Assembly (NCBI GenBank): GCA_947630465.1
Contig: CANRHT010000106.1
Span: 1 to 6,759 of the forward strand
Length of the DNA stretch: 6,759 nt
Reading direction: 5' to 3'
Source: an uncultured Pseudomonadaceae bacterium
GTDB taxonomy: Bacteria > Pseudomonadota > Gammaproteobacteria > Pseudomonadales > Pseudomonadaceae
In this document: in pieces, positions 1-6,051 of the stretch
Layout: each line of letters opens with the position of its first letter
Position numbering within the stretch: position 1 is the stretch's first letter
The notes under the pieces: model-generated
Told to the model about the DNA's origin: nothing
What the model saw: only the letters and a program-made list of their open reading frames with translations
Databases searched by the model: none
Program-made: the position numbers and the translations under genes

Positions 1-69
1 CGTGATGGCGCTGATGATAGCCAAAGCGATATGGAAGATGATTGCGCTGGTGGCGCCTGCAAGATTTAA
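1..69 (+). CDS. nrdA: NrdA, class Ia ribonucleotide reductase large subunit, C-terminal end only (partial)
   Basis: The first frame reads 22 codons into a TAA stop at 67-69, and the peptide ends in CAGGACKI. NrdA proteins of the E. coli type end in a flexible tail with a CxxxxC pair followed by KI. This tail shuttles electrons from thioredoxin or glutaredoxin to the active-site disulfide. The acidic stretch before the cysteines (DDSQSDMEDD) fits this mobile tail. The stop lies 12 bases before nrdB, as in a standard nrdAB operon. Only the last 22 residues are inside the window, so the catalytic and allosteric domains cannot be seen. The call rests on the tail motif together with the downstream nrdB. 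Confidence 0.88.
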   Translation, partial: RDGADDSQSDMEDDCAGGACKI

Positions 70-81
70 GGGTGAATATTT

Positions 82-1215
82 ATGAAATACAGCACTTTTT
101 CATTAAACGATAACGATCAGCTCAAAGAACCGATGTTCTTTGGGCAGCCGGTTAACGTGGCGCGTTACGACCAACAAAAATATCCAATTTTTGAGAAGTT
201 GATCGAAAAACAATTGTCGTTTTTCTGGCGACCAGAAGAAGTGGATGTTTCTCAGGATCGTACCGACTTTCGTAATTTGCCCGATCATGAGAAACATATT
301 TTCATCAGCAACCTGAAATACCAAACGCTGTTGGATTCAATCCAAGGCCGCAGTCCTAACGTGGCTTTCTTGCCTTTGGTGTCAATTCCAGAGCTAGAAA
401 CCTGGATTGAAACTTGGTCGTTCTCAGAAACCATTCACTCGCGCTCGTACACGCATATTATTCGTAATATCGTTAATGATCCTGCCGTAGTGTTTGACGA
501 CATTATGCGCAATCAGCATATTATTGAGCGCGCGGGTGATATTTCTAAGTATTACGATGATGTGATTCATTACAGCATGCTCTATAACAAGTGCGGCCCA
601 GGCACCCATACGCTGAATGGTAAAACTTACGAAGTCAGTTTATTTGAACTCAAGCGTAAGCTGTATTTGTGCATGATGAGTGTCAACGTGCTGGAAGCGA
701 TTCGTTTCTATGTCAGCTTTGCGTGCTCCTTTGCCTTTGCAGAGCGTCGTTTAATGGAAGGCAACGCGAAAATCATTCGTTTAATTGCCCGCGATGAAGC
801 GCTGCACTTGACCGGCACCCAGCACATCATCAATATCATGCAAGATGGCCAAGACGACCCCGAAATGGCTGAAGTCGCGCGTTCTTGTTATGCAGAAAGC
901 GTTGAGATTTTTAAACACGCTGCTGAGCAAGAAAAGCAATGGGCTGAATACCTGTTCCAAGATGGTTCAATGATCGGCCTGAACAAAGGCATTCTCAATC
1001 AATACATTGAGTACATCACCAACTTACGCATGCATGCCGTGGGCCTTGAGCCAGCATTTAGTAATGCCTCGCACAACCCGATCCCTTGGATCAACGCTTG
1101 GTTGGTATCAGATAACGTGCAGGTTGCACCGCAAGAAGTTGAAGTCAGCTCTTACTTGGTTGGTCAGATCAACTCAACCGTTTCAGCTGAAGATTTAGGC
1201 GAGTTTGAGCTTTAA
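82..1215 (+). CDS. nrdB: Ribonucleoside-diphosphate reductase class Ia, beta subunit (NrdB)
   Basis: This is the small subunit of ribonucleotide reductase. It holds the diferric-tyrosyl radical cofactor and passes the radical to NrdA, which reduces ribonucleoside diphosphates to deoxy forms in the cytoplasm. At 377 residues it matches E. coli NrdB (about 376) almost residue for residue with an offset of one. The iron ligands are D85, E116, H119, E205, E239 and H242, the radical tyrosine is Y123, and W49 is the radical-transfer tryptophan. The C-terminal tail, which binds NrdA, is present and ends in EDLGEFEL. The start is supported by AAGGGTG at 68-74, seven bases before the ATG. The gene follows nrdA by 12 bases and abuts the ferredoxin gene, so the three are one operon. 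The E. coli-like length is notable, because P. aeruginosa NrdB is longer (from memory). Confidence 0.97.
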   Translation: MKYSTFSLNDNDQLKEPMFFGQPVNVARYDQQKYPIFEKLIEKQLSFFWRPEEVDVSQDRTDFRNLPDHEKHIFISNLKYQTLLDSIQGRSPNVAFLPLVSIPELETWIETWSFSETIHSRSYTHIIRNIVNDPAVVFDDIMRNQHIIERAGDISKYYDDVIHYSMLYNKCGPGTHTLNGKTYEVSLFELKRKLYLCMMSVNVLEAIRFYVSFACSFAFAERRLMEGNAKIIRLIARDEALHLTGTQHIINIMQDGQDDPEMAEVARSCYAESVEIFKHAAEQEKQWAEYLFQDGSMIGLNKGILNQYIEYITNLRMHAVGLEPAFSNASHNPIPWINAWLVSDNVQVAPQEVEVSSYLVGQINSTVSAEDLGEFEL

Positions 1216-1494
1216 ATGAGCACCGTTATGCAAGTCATTACTGAGGATTTAATCTTCCAATTGGATCAGTCAGAGACACTCCTCGAAGGTCTTGAACGCA
1301 CTGGCCACCAGGTTGAATACCAGTGCCGCAGCGGTTACTGCGGCGCTTGCCGCGTAACCCTGCGCGCCGGTAGTGTGGACTACATCAACACCCCGCTAGC
1401 TTACCTGCGCCAAGACGAAATCCTGCCCTGCTGCTGCCGCGCGCTCGAGCCTTTGGTGGTGAAGGTCAGCTTGAAGAGTAAGTACAGCGCTTGA
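1216..1494 (+). CDS. yfaE: YfaE-type [2Fe-2S] ferredoxin, NrdB cofactor maintenance protein
   Basis: This small (92-residue) plant-type 2Fe-2S ferredoxin has cluster ligands C37, C42 and C45 in CRSGYCGAC, and a fourth cysteine in the CCC run at 72-74. In E. coli, YfaE has the same architecture, including the EILPCCCRA segment, and supplies electrons to rebuild the diferric-tyrosyl cofactor of NrdB. The position directly behind nrdB (ATG at the base after the nrdB TAA) supports this role. The zero-base junction suggests translational coupling. No strong Shine-Dalgarno is visible, only weak purine runs in the last nrdB codons. Met5 at 1228 is an alternative start and would remove only four residues. 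The protein is shorter than stand-alone ferredoxins of the Fdx class, which use a different cysteine spacing. Confidence 0.93.
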   Translation: MSTVMQVITEDLIFQLDQSETLLEGLERTGHQVEYQCRSGYCGACRVTLRAGSVDYINTPLAYLRQDEILPCCCRALEPLVVKVSLKSKYSA

Positions 1495-1525
1495 TCTTCA
1501 AAATAGCAGGGAGAATCTTTGGTTC

Positions 1526-2155
1526 ATGAAAGATACGCCTAAATATGATGCACCCGCTTCTGAAACTGAATACCAAGCAAAATCTAGTAATAGAGTTCTG
1601 AAGAATACCTTAGGTATTACCGAACCTGCTGAGATGAATGATGTTGAATCTGAGCTTTTATTAAAGCTGTATGAGAAGATTTTTATTCAAAACCCTGGCA
1701 TTGAACAACTGCAACTTGATACTGTCTTGAGCTGGCATAAAAAATGGTTAGCAAATATCTACCCTGCATGGGCTGGTCGGCTGCGCTCAACAAATATAAG
1801 TAAAGATGGATTCACTTTTGCAGCAGCGAATCAATTAGAAAGATTACTGACTACTTTTGAGGACGATTTTCTAGCAGCGTTTAAATCACTGCCATTAATG
1901 TCTCGCCAAAATATTGTTGAACTCTTAGCCAAGTCGCATGTGGAATTTATTTTGATCCATCCCTTTCGCGAGGGTAATGGCAGAATATCGAGACTATTAA
2001 TCGATGTAATGGCTGAAAAAGCCGGATATGGTGTTTTAGATTATAAACTGTGGGATGAACATAAAGAGTTTTATATTCGCTCAATACAGGCGGGTGTCAG
2101 TGGCGATTATCAACACATGATTAGACTGATGGATGATATTCTGCCTGCAGACTAA
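1526..2155 (+). CDS. fic: Fic-domain protein, probable AMP-transferase without an internal inhibitory helix
   Basis: This 209-residue protein carries the complete Fic active-site motif HPFREGNGR at residues 145-153. H145 is the expected catalytic base, E149 the metal ligand, and G150/N151/G152/R153 the nucleotide-phosphate loop. The upstream segment WAGRLRSTNISKDGFTF (82-98) matches the flap that positions the target peptide. Fic enzymes usually transfer AMP from ATP to target proteins, and the target here is unknown. I searched the whole protein for the inhibitory motif [S/T]xxxE[G/N] and found no match, which points to a class I enzyme controlled by a separate antitoxin. The start is the only in-frame one near a Shine-Dalgarno (GGGAG at 1509-1513, 12 bases away, rather long). 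The gene lies 31 bases after yfaE with no terminator between, so it may be co-transcribed. Three hand-counted lines (1561-1740) give about 36% G+C, well below the neighbours, suggesting transfer. Its stop overlaps the stop of the convergent small gene. Confidence 0.92.
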   Translation: MKDTPKYDAPASETEYQAKSSNRVLKNTLGITEPAEMNDVESELLLKLYEKIFIQNPGIEQLQLDTVLSWHKKWLANIYPAWAGRLRSTNISKDGFTFAAANQLERLLTTFEDDFLAAFKSLPLMSRQNIVELLAKSHVEFILIHPFREGNGRISRLLIDVMAEKAGYGVLDYKLWDEHKEFYIRSIQAGVSGDYQHMIRLMDDILPAD

Positions 2156-2310
2156 AGAGCCAATAAAAGAGACTGATATTTTGTGCGGTTTTCTTTTAGC
2201 TTTTTTTCCACAGTTTTTGTGGGTACGCCGGTCTCAATAGCTGTTGAGCTGGCTACTGAGCGATAGATCATATCGAGGGTGACTTTTTTACTTTCTTCGC
2301 GCTTACGCAT
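2152..2310 (-). CDS. Small 52-residue protein, candidate Fic antitoxin or HTH regulator
   Basis: I do not recognise this protein by name. The ATG at 2310 has a good ribosome binding site (GGAG, about 7 bases upstream on the minus strand), which favours it over an upstream Met that would give 71 residues. The basic N terminus (MRKREESKK) leads into a helix and the segment VASSTAIETG (19-28). S22-x-x-x-E26 matches the core of the Fic inhibitory motif [S/T]xxxE[G/N], as in VbhA-type antitoxins, except that T27 replaces G/N. The adjacent segment A24 to L38 also fits a helix-turn-helix pattern (A, G at +4, V at +5, TV at +9/+10), so a DNA-binding role is equally possible. The C terminus is helical and basic. 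The stop (2152-2154) overlaps that of fic in tail-to-tail orientation, whereas class I Fic antitoxins normally precede the toxin in an operon. That it is a real gene is fairly secure; the function is inferred. Confidence 0.68.
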   Translation of the reverse strand: MRKREESKKVTLDMIYRSVASSTAIETGVPTKTVEKKLKENRTKYQSLLLAL

Positions 2311-2348
2311 TGTGATCTCCAGTTCGTATCGTTCAGAATAATGACGTA

Positions 2349-2357
2349 ATTTTAACA
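2349..2357 (-). promoter_or_regulatory. Extended -10 promoter for the small antitoxin-like gene
   Basis: On the minus strand this reads TGTTAAAAT, which fits the extended -10 form TGnTAnAAT. The expected -35 position (about 2377-2372) reads AGGCAC and is poor, as is common for extended -10 promoters. Transcription would start near 2342, giving a leader of about 32 bases before the ATG at 2310. If real, the small gene is transcribed independently of fic and against it. Confidence 0.45.
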
Positions 2358-2366
2358 TAAAAAACA

Positions 2367-2380
2367 CACAGGTGCCTGTG
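2367..2380. promoter_or_regulatory. Perfect 14-bp palindrome, candidate operator
   Basis: The sequence CACAGGTGCCTGTG consists of 6-bp inverted arms around a 2-bp centre. It lies between the divergent small gene (start 2310) and dusA (start 2439), and it overlaps the predicted -35 position of the small gene's promoter. That is where a repressor operator would sit. It could be an autoregulatory site if the small protein binds DNA. There is no direct evidence of binding, and a 12-base match can arise by chance. Confidence 0.35.
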
Positions 2381-2404
2381 AGTCACTGCACGGCTCATTA
2401 AGAC

Positions 2405-2434
2405 TTAACAAATCGCTACTATAGGGCATATAAA
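2405..2434 (+). promoter_or_regulatory. Sigma-70-type promoter for dusA, almost touching the start codon
   Basis: TTAACA (2405-2410) and TATAAA (2429-2434) are each one mismatch from consensus and are separated by 18 bases. Transcription would start around 2439-2443, at or inside the dusA ATG (2439-2441). This would give a leaderless or nearly leaderless message. A weaker upstream -10 (TACTAT, 2417-2422) would give a leader of about 10 bases. Confidence 0.45.
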
Positions 2435-2438
2435 CCCA

Positions 2439-3413
2439 ATGAACACAGTAAACCGCCGCTTCTCCGTTGCCCCTATGATGGATTGGACTGACCACCACTG
2501 CCGCTACTTTTTGCGGCTGATATCTAAGCGTGCGTTGCTCTATACCGAGATGGTGACCACCGGTGCAATACTGTATGGCGATAGCGCGCGCTTTTTGCGT
2601 CATGACCAGTCTGAGCATCCGGTAGCCTTACAGTTGGGCGGCAGTAATCCTGTGGATTTAGCCGCTTGCACAAAGATGGCGGCTGCGGCGGGTTTTGATG
2701 AGGTGAATCTCAATGTTGGCTGCCCGAGCGATCGTGTGCAGAACAACATGATTGGTGCCTGCTTAATGGCGCATCCGCAGTTGGTTGCTGATTGCGTCAA
2801 GCAGATGCAGGATGGCGTTGATATTCCGGTCACAGTCAAGCATCGCATTGGGATCAATGGCCGTGACAGCTATGCCGAGCTGTGTGATTTTGTCGGCAAG
2901 GTACGTGATGCCGGCTGCACAAGCTTTACTGTGCATGCGCGGATTGCCATTTTGGAAGGCTTGTCACCGAAAGAAAACCGCGATATTCCCCCGCTGCGCT
3001 ATGATATTGCCGCGCAACTCAAAGATGACTTTCCAGACTTAGAAATCATCCTCAATGGCGGTATTAAAACTCTTGAGCAATGTGCCGAACAGTTACACAC
3101 CTTTGACGGCGTGATGATTGGTCGTGAGGCGTATCACAACCCTTGGTTGCTCAGTGAGGTCGACCATCAACTGTTTGGCGATGCGCTGCGCGAGATCACT
3201 CGCACAGAGATTCTAGAGCAACTGCGCCCTTACTTATTGGCGCATATCGCTCAGGGCGGCAAAGCAACCCATATCACTCGACATATTCTTGGTTTGGCAC
3301 AGGGCTTCCCCGGCGCTCGACGTTTTCGCCAGCTGTTGTCGGCAGATATTTACAAAACCGATGAACCCATGCGCATTTATGATCAAGCTGTGGCGGGTCT
3401 CGAAGGTCGTTAA
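2439..3413 (+). CDS. dusA: tRNA-dihydrouridine synthase A (DusA)
   Basis: This is an FMN-dependent enzyme that reduces uridine to dihydrouridine in the D-loop of tRNAs (positions 20/20a for DusA) using NADPH. The N-terminal TIM barrel shows the family motifs in order: APMMDWTD (11-18), EMVTTGAI (37-44), QLGG (65-68), NVGCPS with catalytic C95, VKHRIG with K134, HAR with H166, GLSPKENR (174-181), LNGGI and MIGREAY for FMN phosphate binding. A helical C-terminal tRNA-binding domain follows. The GLSPKENR motif marks the DusA subgroup rather than DusB or DusC. The length of 324 is typical. The start is forced, because an in-frame stop lies at 2406-2408 and the family core begins at residue 8. No good Shine-Dalgarno is seen; AGGG at 2423-2426 is 12 bases away. 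The next gene is tal, behind a terminator. Confidence 0.97.
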   Translation: MNTVNRRFSVAPMMDWTDHHCRYFLRLISKRALLYTEMVTTGAILYGDSARFLRHDQSEHPVALQLGGSNPVDLAACTKMAAAAGFDEVNLNVGCPSDRVQNNMIGACLMAHPQLVADCVKQMQDGVDIPVTVKHRIGINGRDSYAELCDFVGKVRDAGCTSFTVHARIAILEGLSPKENRDIPPLRYDIAAQLKDDFPDLEIILNGGIKTLEQCAEQLHTFDGVMIGREAYHNPWLLSEVDHQLFGDALREITRTEILEQLRPYLLAHIAQGGKATHITRHILGLAQGFPGARRFRQLLSADIYKTDEPMRIYDQAVAGLEGR

Positions 3414-3440
3414 GCGCATAGAAATTATTGCATCCGTAGC

Positions 3441-3472
3441 AGTGCTCAGTTATGTTCTGTGCACTCTTTTTT
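3441..3472 (+). terminator. Rho-independent terminator after dusA
   Basis: The hairpin arms are AGTGC-T-CAG (3441-3449) and CTG-T-GCACT (3457-3465), with a single T-T mismatch and a 7-base loop. One C and six T residues (3467-3472) follow. It sits 27 bases after the dusA stop and 23 bases before tal, so it separates the two transcription units. Confidence 0.72.
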
Positions 3473-3495
3473 AGCCTCAGATCGCAGTTCATACT

Positions 3496-4413
3496 ATGAC
3501 GTCAAAACTCGAACAATTAAAACGTTACACCACAGTGGTTGCAGATACCGGTGATCTAGATGCCATCGCACGTTTGCAGCCCGTCGATGCCACCACCAAC
3601 CCATCATTGCTATTAAAGGCCGCCACTTTCCCTCGTTACGCACGGATGATGGCGCAGATTCAGCAAGATTTTTCTGGCAACCCGCAAGCGGCCTGTGAGC
3701 AATTTGCAGTTGCTGTCGGCACTGAAATCTTATCGCTGATTCCAGGTCGTATTTCTACCGAAGTGGACGCACGCTTATCCTTTAATGAGCAAGCCACGTA
3801 TGAGTATGCCCTGCGCTTAATTGATCGCTATGAACAGCAAGGCGTTGATCGTCAGCGCGTGCTGATTAAAATCGCCGCGACCTGGGAAGGCATTCAAGCC
3901 GCACGGCGCTTAGAAAAGCTTAATATTCAGACTAACCTGACGCTATTATTTTCCTTTGCTCAAGCTGCCGCTTGCGCCGATGCTGGGGTGTTTTTGATTT
4001 CCCCTTTCGTTGGTCGTATTTATGACTGGTACAAAAAAGCACTCGACCGCGAATACGCAGGCATTGAAGATCCTGGTGTGCAGTCGGTGTCGCGGATTTA
4101 CCGGTATTACAAAGGCAACGATTATCAGACCATTGTGATGGGTGCGAGTTTTCGTAACCTTGGCCAAATTGAGCAACTGGCAGGCTGTGATCGCCTAACA
4201 ATCAGCCCAGAACTGCTAGAGCAATTGAGCAATGAAAGTGCACCTCTGGAGCGTAAGTTGCAGGCAGGCGCCAAGGGTGAAGAGCGCTTACTCGTTGATG
4301 AAGGGTATTTCCGCTGGGCACACAATGAAGATGCCATGGCGACTGAGAAACTCGCTGAAGGTATTCGTGCTTTTGCTCGTGATCAAGAGAAACTAGAGAA
4401 GCTGTTTCGTTAA
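3496..4413 (+). CDS. tal: Transaldolase (TalB type)
   Basis: This cytoplasmic pentose phosphate pathway enzyme moves a dihydroxyacetone unit from sedoheptulose 7-phosphate to glyceraldehyde 3-phosphate, giving erythrose 4-phosphate and fructose 6-phosphate. The Schiff-base lysine is K125 in [10 protein letters not shown]. Other active-site residues follow the E. coli TalB set with an offset of seven: D17, N35, E89 in STEVDARL, N147 and T149 in NLTLLF, and S169, F171 and R174 in [10 protein letters not shown]. Its 305 residues are slightly short of TalB (about 317), owing to a gap between residues 35 and 89. The start ATG has no clear Shine-Dalgarno. Because of the upstream terminator, a separate promoter is likely. 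A weak candidate is TTGCAT (3428-3433), 17 bases, TATGTT (3451-3456), which overlaps the terminator stem. The gene converges on the STAS gene. Confidence 0.97.
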   Translation: MTSKLEQLKRYTTVVADTGDLDAIARLQPVDATTNPSLLLKAATFPRYARMMAQIQQDFSGNPQAACEQFAVAVGTEILSLIPGRISTEVDARLSFNEQATYEYALRLIDRYEQQGVDRQRVLIKIAATWEGIQAARRLEKLNIQTNLTLLFSFAQAAACADAGVFLISPFVGRIYDWYKKALDREYAGIEDPGVQSVSRIYRYYKGNDYQTIVMGASFRNLGQIEQLAGCDRLTISPELLEQLSNESAPLERKLQAGAKGEERLLVDEGYFRWAHNEDAMATEKLAEGIRAFARDQEKLEKLFR

Positions 4414-4466
4414 GTACTGTTAATGCTCTCTTGCGAGTGCGGGTTCAGTTCTATATGGGTGCGGAT

Positions 4467-4483
4467 GCGGGCCAGCGGCCCGC
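4467..4483. repeat. REP-like GC-rich palindrome between tal and the STAS gene
   Basis: GCGGGCC-AGC-GGCCCGC is a perfect 7-bp stem with a 3-base loop, followed by GCTCCCA. Pseudomonas REP elements typically have a CCCGC arm followed by CTCCCA (GGGAG on the other strand), and they sit in convergent or 3' intergenic gaps like this one. No T-tract follows on either strand, so it is not a classic Rho-independent terminator, though it could stabilise the 3' ends of both messages. Only one copy is present in the window, so repetitiveness is inferred from the form. Confidence 0.5.
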
Positions 4484-4492
4484 GCTCCCAGC

Positions 4493-4531
4493 AGCAACGC
4501 TTAACATCTAGGTTGGGATTTACGCGTTGCT
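4493..4531. repeat. 8-bp inverted repeat spanning the stop codon of the STAS gene
   Basis: The arms AGCAACGC (4493-4500) and GCGTTGCT (4524-4531) are perfect complements separated by 23 bases. One arm encodes the last codons of the STAS protein. It could form a loose 3' hairpin in the minus-strand message just before the REP-like palindrome. The long loop and lack of a T-tract make termination doubtful. Confidence 0.25.
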
Positions 4532-5008
4532 ACTTTCTAAAGCGCTGACTAAGTCACGAAAGGCATCGCGATTGGATTCATTTAGACTCATCAGGATCTG
4601 ATGTGCTTCTAACACGCGCTCTTTGACCACAGCTTCTGACTGATCCTGCTCTGGCAAGTCATCCAAGCACTCAGGGCAAGGGGTTGGCGTGTGTACCAGA
4701 TTAAATACTTGGTTAAAACCCATCGAGTCAAGCACACGACTGACGTCAGGGTTGGTGCTGGCCAAAGTCGGCAGCATGCCAAATTTACGTTTCGACAAGA
4801 TCGACAGCTTAGCTAAAAGACCTAAGGTCGTGCTATCAATACTGATCACTTCGGTTAAATCAATCACGATTGAAGTAAACGAATGGGCTTTAATGATGGT
4901 CTCGATTGTTTCGTTTAGCGCCGAACAGAAGGTTAAGCGCACATCACCTACACATTTTAAAACAAAAGTATCGTTGTATTGCGCACACTGAATTTTACCA
5001 TTACTCAT
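4520..5008 (-). CDS. rssC: STAS-domain anti-sigma-factor antagonist (RssC-like)
   Basis: This 162-residue protein has an N-terminal STAS domain (about 5-110) with VIDLTEVISIDSTTLGLLAK at 48-67. S59 in the IDST motif is the position phosphorylated in SpoIIAA/RsbV-type antagonists, so the switch site is intact. A CPEC pair and an acidic helical tail follow (about 113-162). In partner switching the unphosphorylated STAS protein binds an anti-sigma kinase and frees its target, and a PP2C phosphatase resets it. The gene overlaps the upstream phosphatase gene by four bases (ATGA at 5008-5005) and has an AGGA ribosome site about 7 bases before the ATG, so the two are translationally coupled. The symbol follows Pseudomonas proteins of this length and position, which I recall as RssC, encoded next to RssB. 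The kinase partner is not in the window. Confidence 0.85.
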   Translation of the reverse strand: MSNGKIQCAQYNDTFVLKCVGDVRLTFCSALNETIETIIKAHSFTSIVIDLTEVISIDSTTLGLLAKLSILSKRKFGMLPTLASTNPDVSRVLDSMGFNQVFNLVHTPTPCPECLDDLPEQDQSEAVVKERVLEAHQILMSLNESNRDAFRDLVSALESSNA

Positions 5009-5814
5009 GCAAGATTCCTGCTCAGCACCAGCATAGCGATATCATCAGGCATATTGCTGCAGTTAGCCAGCCCTAAACGTTCTACGGCTTGAGTGTAATC
5101 ACCCTGCACAGCGGTCATCAATTGAGGTAATGCCGCCTCGCTGGTGATTAAACACTGCTCTGGCAGCACATCAAATATCCCGTCAGAAAACATACTTAAA
5201 CTGAAGGCCTGCGGTAACGGCATCTGCTCATCATTAAACTGCGCGTGCTCAAATAAGCCAACGGGCTGCCCTTTGCCACGCAAGAAAATTGCTTCACCTG
5301 CCGTGTACAAAATCGGCGACGGCAAGTGTCCGGCAACACTCCATTGCAGTACATCTCGACCAGTATCAATAATGGCGCAAATCAAAGTCACATGCCGATC
5401 AGAGCCGTACATCAATAAACGCTGATTAAGATAGGTCAGCACCTGTGCCGGTGTGAGCGCAGCACTCAACGCAGCGGCATGCGCACTGAAGATGTACTCG
5501 TTCACAATACTTTTGACTAACATGCTAATCAGCGCAGCGGCAGTGCCACTGCCTGATACATCAGCCAAATAAGCAAACAAACGCCCATCAGGCAAAGCAC
5601 AGTAATCCAGTGAATCACCGCTCAAATAGAGCGCGGGAACAACGCTGTGCTCAAACCTAATGCCTTGCATCTGCCAAGGTGTAACTGGGCGTATCTGCTG
5701 TTGCAGATATTGACCAGTACGTTGATCGTCTATGAGTAAGGCGCGCTGTTTTTGTAGTAACAGCAGCTCCTCAGATGCAGCCTGTGGGCTACTCTGTTGC
5801 GGAGTCAAATGCAT
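5005..5814 (-). CDS. rssB: PP2C/SpoIIE-type serine phosphatase, RssB-like but without the receiver domain
   Basis: This 269-residue protein has a short helical N terminus (about 12-40, possible coiled coil) followed by a PP2C-like phosphatase domain (PF07228 type, about 50-268). Metal-binding acidic residues are in place: D67 in SGDSLDY, D85 in ADVSGSG, D211 in FSDGIFDV and D257/D258 in PDDIAML. AGHLP (161-165) is also typical. This suggests an active phosphatase, probably acting on the STAS protein encoded next. Pseudomonas RssB homologues, as I recall them, are about 390 residues with an N-terminal receiver domain joined by the same linker to this catalytic domain. Here the receiver is absent: an in-frame TAA lies at 5818-5820 and the upstream 237 bases encode no receiver motif. 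S89 replaces the usual His of DVSGHG. No Shine-Dalgarno precedes the ATG. The symbol is by homology and context. Confidence 0.82.
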   Translation of the reverse strand: MHLTPQQSSPQAASEELLLLQKQRALLIDDQRTGQYLQQQIRPVTPWQMQGIRFEHSVVPALYLSGDSLDYCALPDGRLFAYLADVSGSGTAAALISMLVKSIVNEYIFSAHAAALSAALTPAQVLTYLNQRLLMYGSDRHVTLICAIIDTGRDVLQWSVAGHLPSPILYTAGEAIFLRGKGQPVGLFEHAQFNDEQMPLPQAFSLSMFSDGIFDVLPEQCLITSEAALPQLMTAVQGDYTQAVERLGLANCSNMPDDIAMLVLSRNLA

Positions 5815-6051
5815 AACTTATAAATCGTAAATAGTGTCTAAGCGCAAAAGGTACTCTCATCATTACTGTGATTCAAGGGTGGCTATCGTCAAAACGGCTC
5901 AGAATGGATAACAGGCTCACAATACAGCGCTATTGCTGAGCGCAGCACTTTACATTTCAAGCAAGATCAGTAATGTTAAGCACAACTCATACAGGCCTTA
6001 GCGGCCGATGTGCGCATCACAGTTTCACATGCGCTTATTTGGAGATAATGC
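5815..6051. other. Divergent intergenic region between the phosphatase gene and pilZ
   Basis: These 237 bases hold no supported gene. For the plus strand there is a weak promoter candidate, TTTACA (5949-5954), 16 bases, TAATGT (5971-5976). An inverted repeat GCGCAT (6012-6017) / ATGCGC (6029-6034) lies in what would be the leader of the PilZ gene. GGAG at 6041-6044 is its ribosome site. On the minus strand only a poor promoter match (TTGCGC 5847-5842, 17 bases, TTTATA 5824-5819) abuts the phosphatase start. No remnant of a receiver domain was found in the minus-strand frame leading into the phosphatase gene. Confidence 0.4.

Noticed and set aside
2201..2222. T-run plus CCACA/TGTGG hairpin as a terminator for fic
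   Set aside because: The T-run precedes the hairpin on the plus strand and an A-run follows it on the minus strand, so neither orientation gives a stem followed by T residues. It also lies inside the small gene.
2311..2367. N-terminal extension of the small minus-strand gene to a Met at 2367 (71 residues)
   Set aside because: No ribosome site precedes it, the extension overlaps the likely promoter and palindrome, and the ATG at 2310 has a clear GGAG at good spacing.
2352..2618. Minus-strand open frame of 88 codons over the dusA start
   Set aside because: It lies antisense to strongly conserved dusA codons, shows no family motif and has no ribosome site of note.
4689..4991. Plus-strand open frame of 100 codons antisense to the STAS gene
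   Set aside because: Its composition is explained by the STAS gene on the other strand, and no recognisable domain or start signal is present.
5906..5923. Similarity to lac operator halves (GGATAACA and GCTCACAAT)
   Set aside because: The halves are in the wrong order and orientation for a lac-type operator, and no sugar-regulated gene is nearby; a chance resemblance.
6008..6021. CRP/Vfr-like site (TGTG...TCACA) upstream of pilZ
   Set aside because: The half-sites are spaced too closely for the 16-base TGTGA-N6-TCACA consensus.
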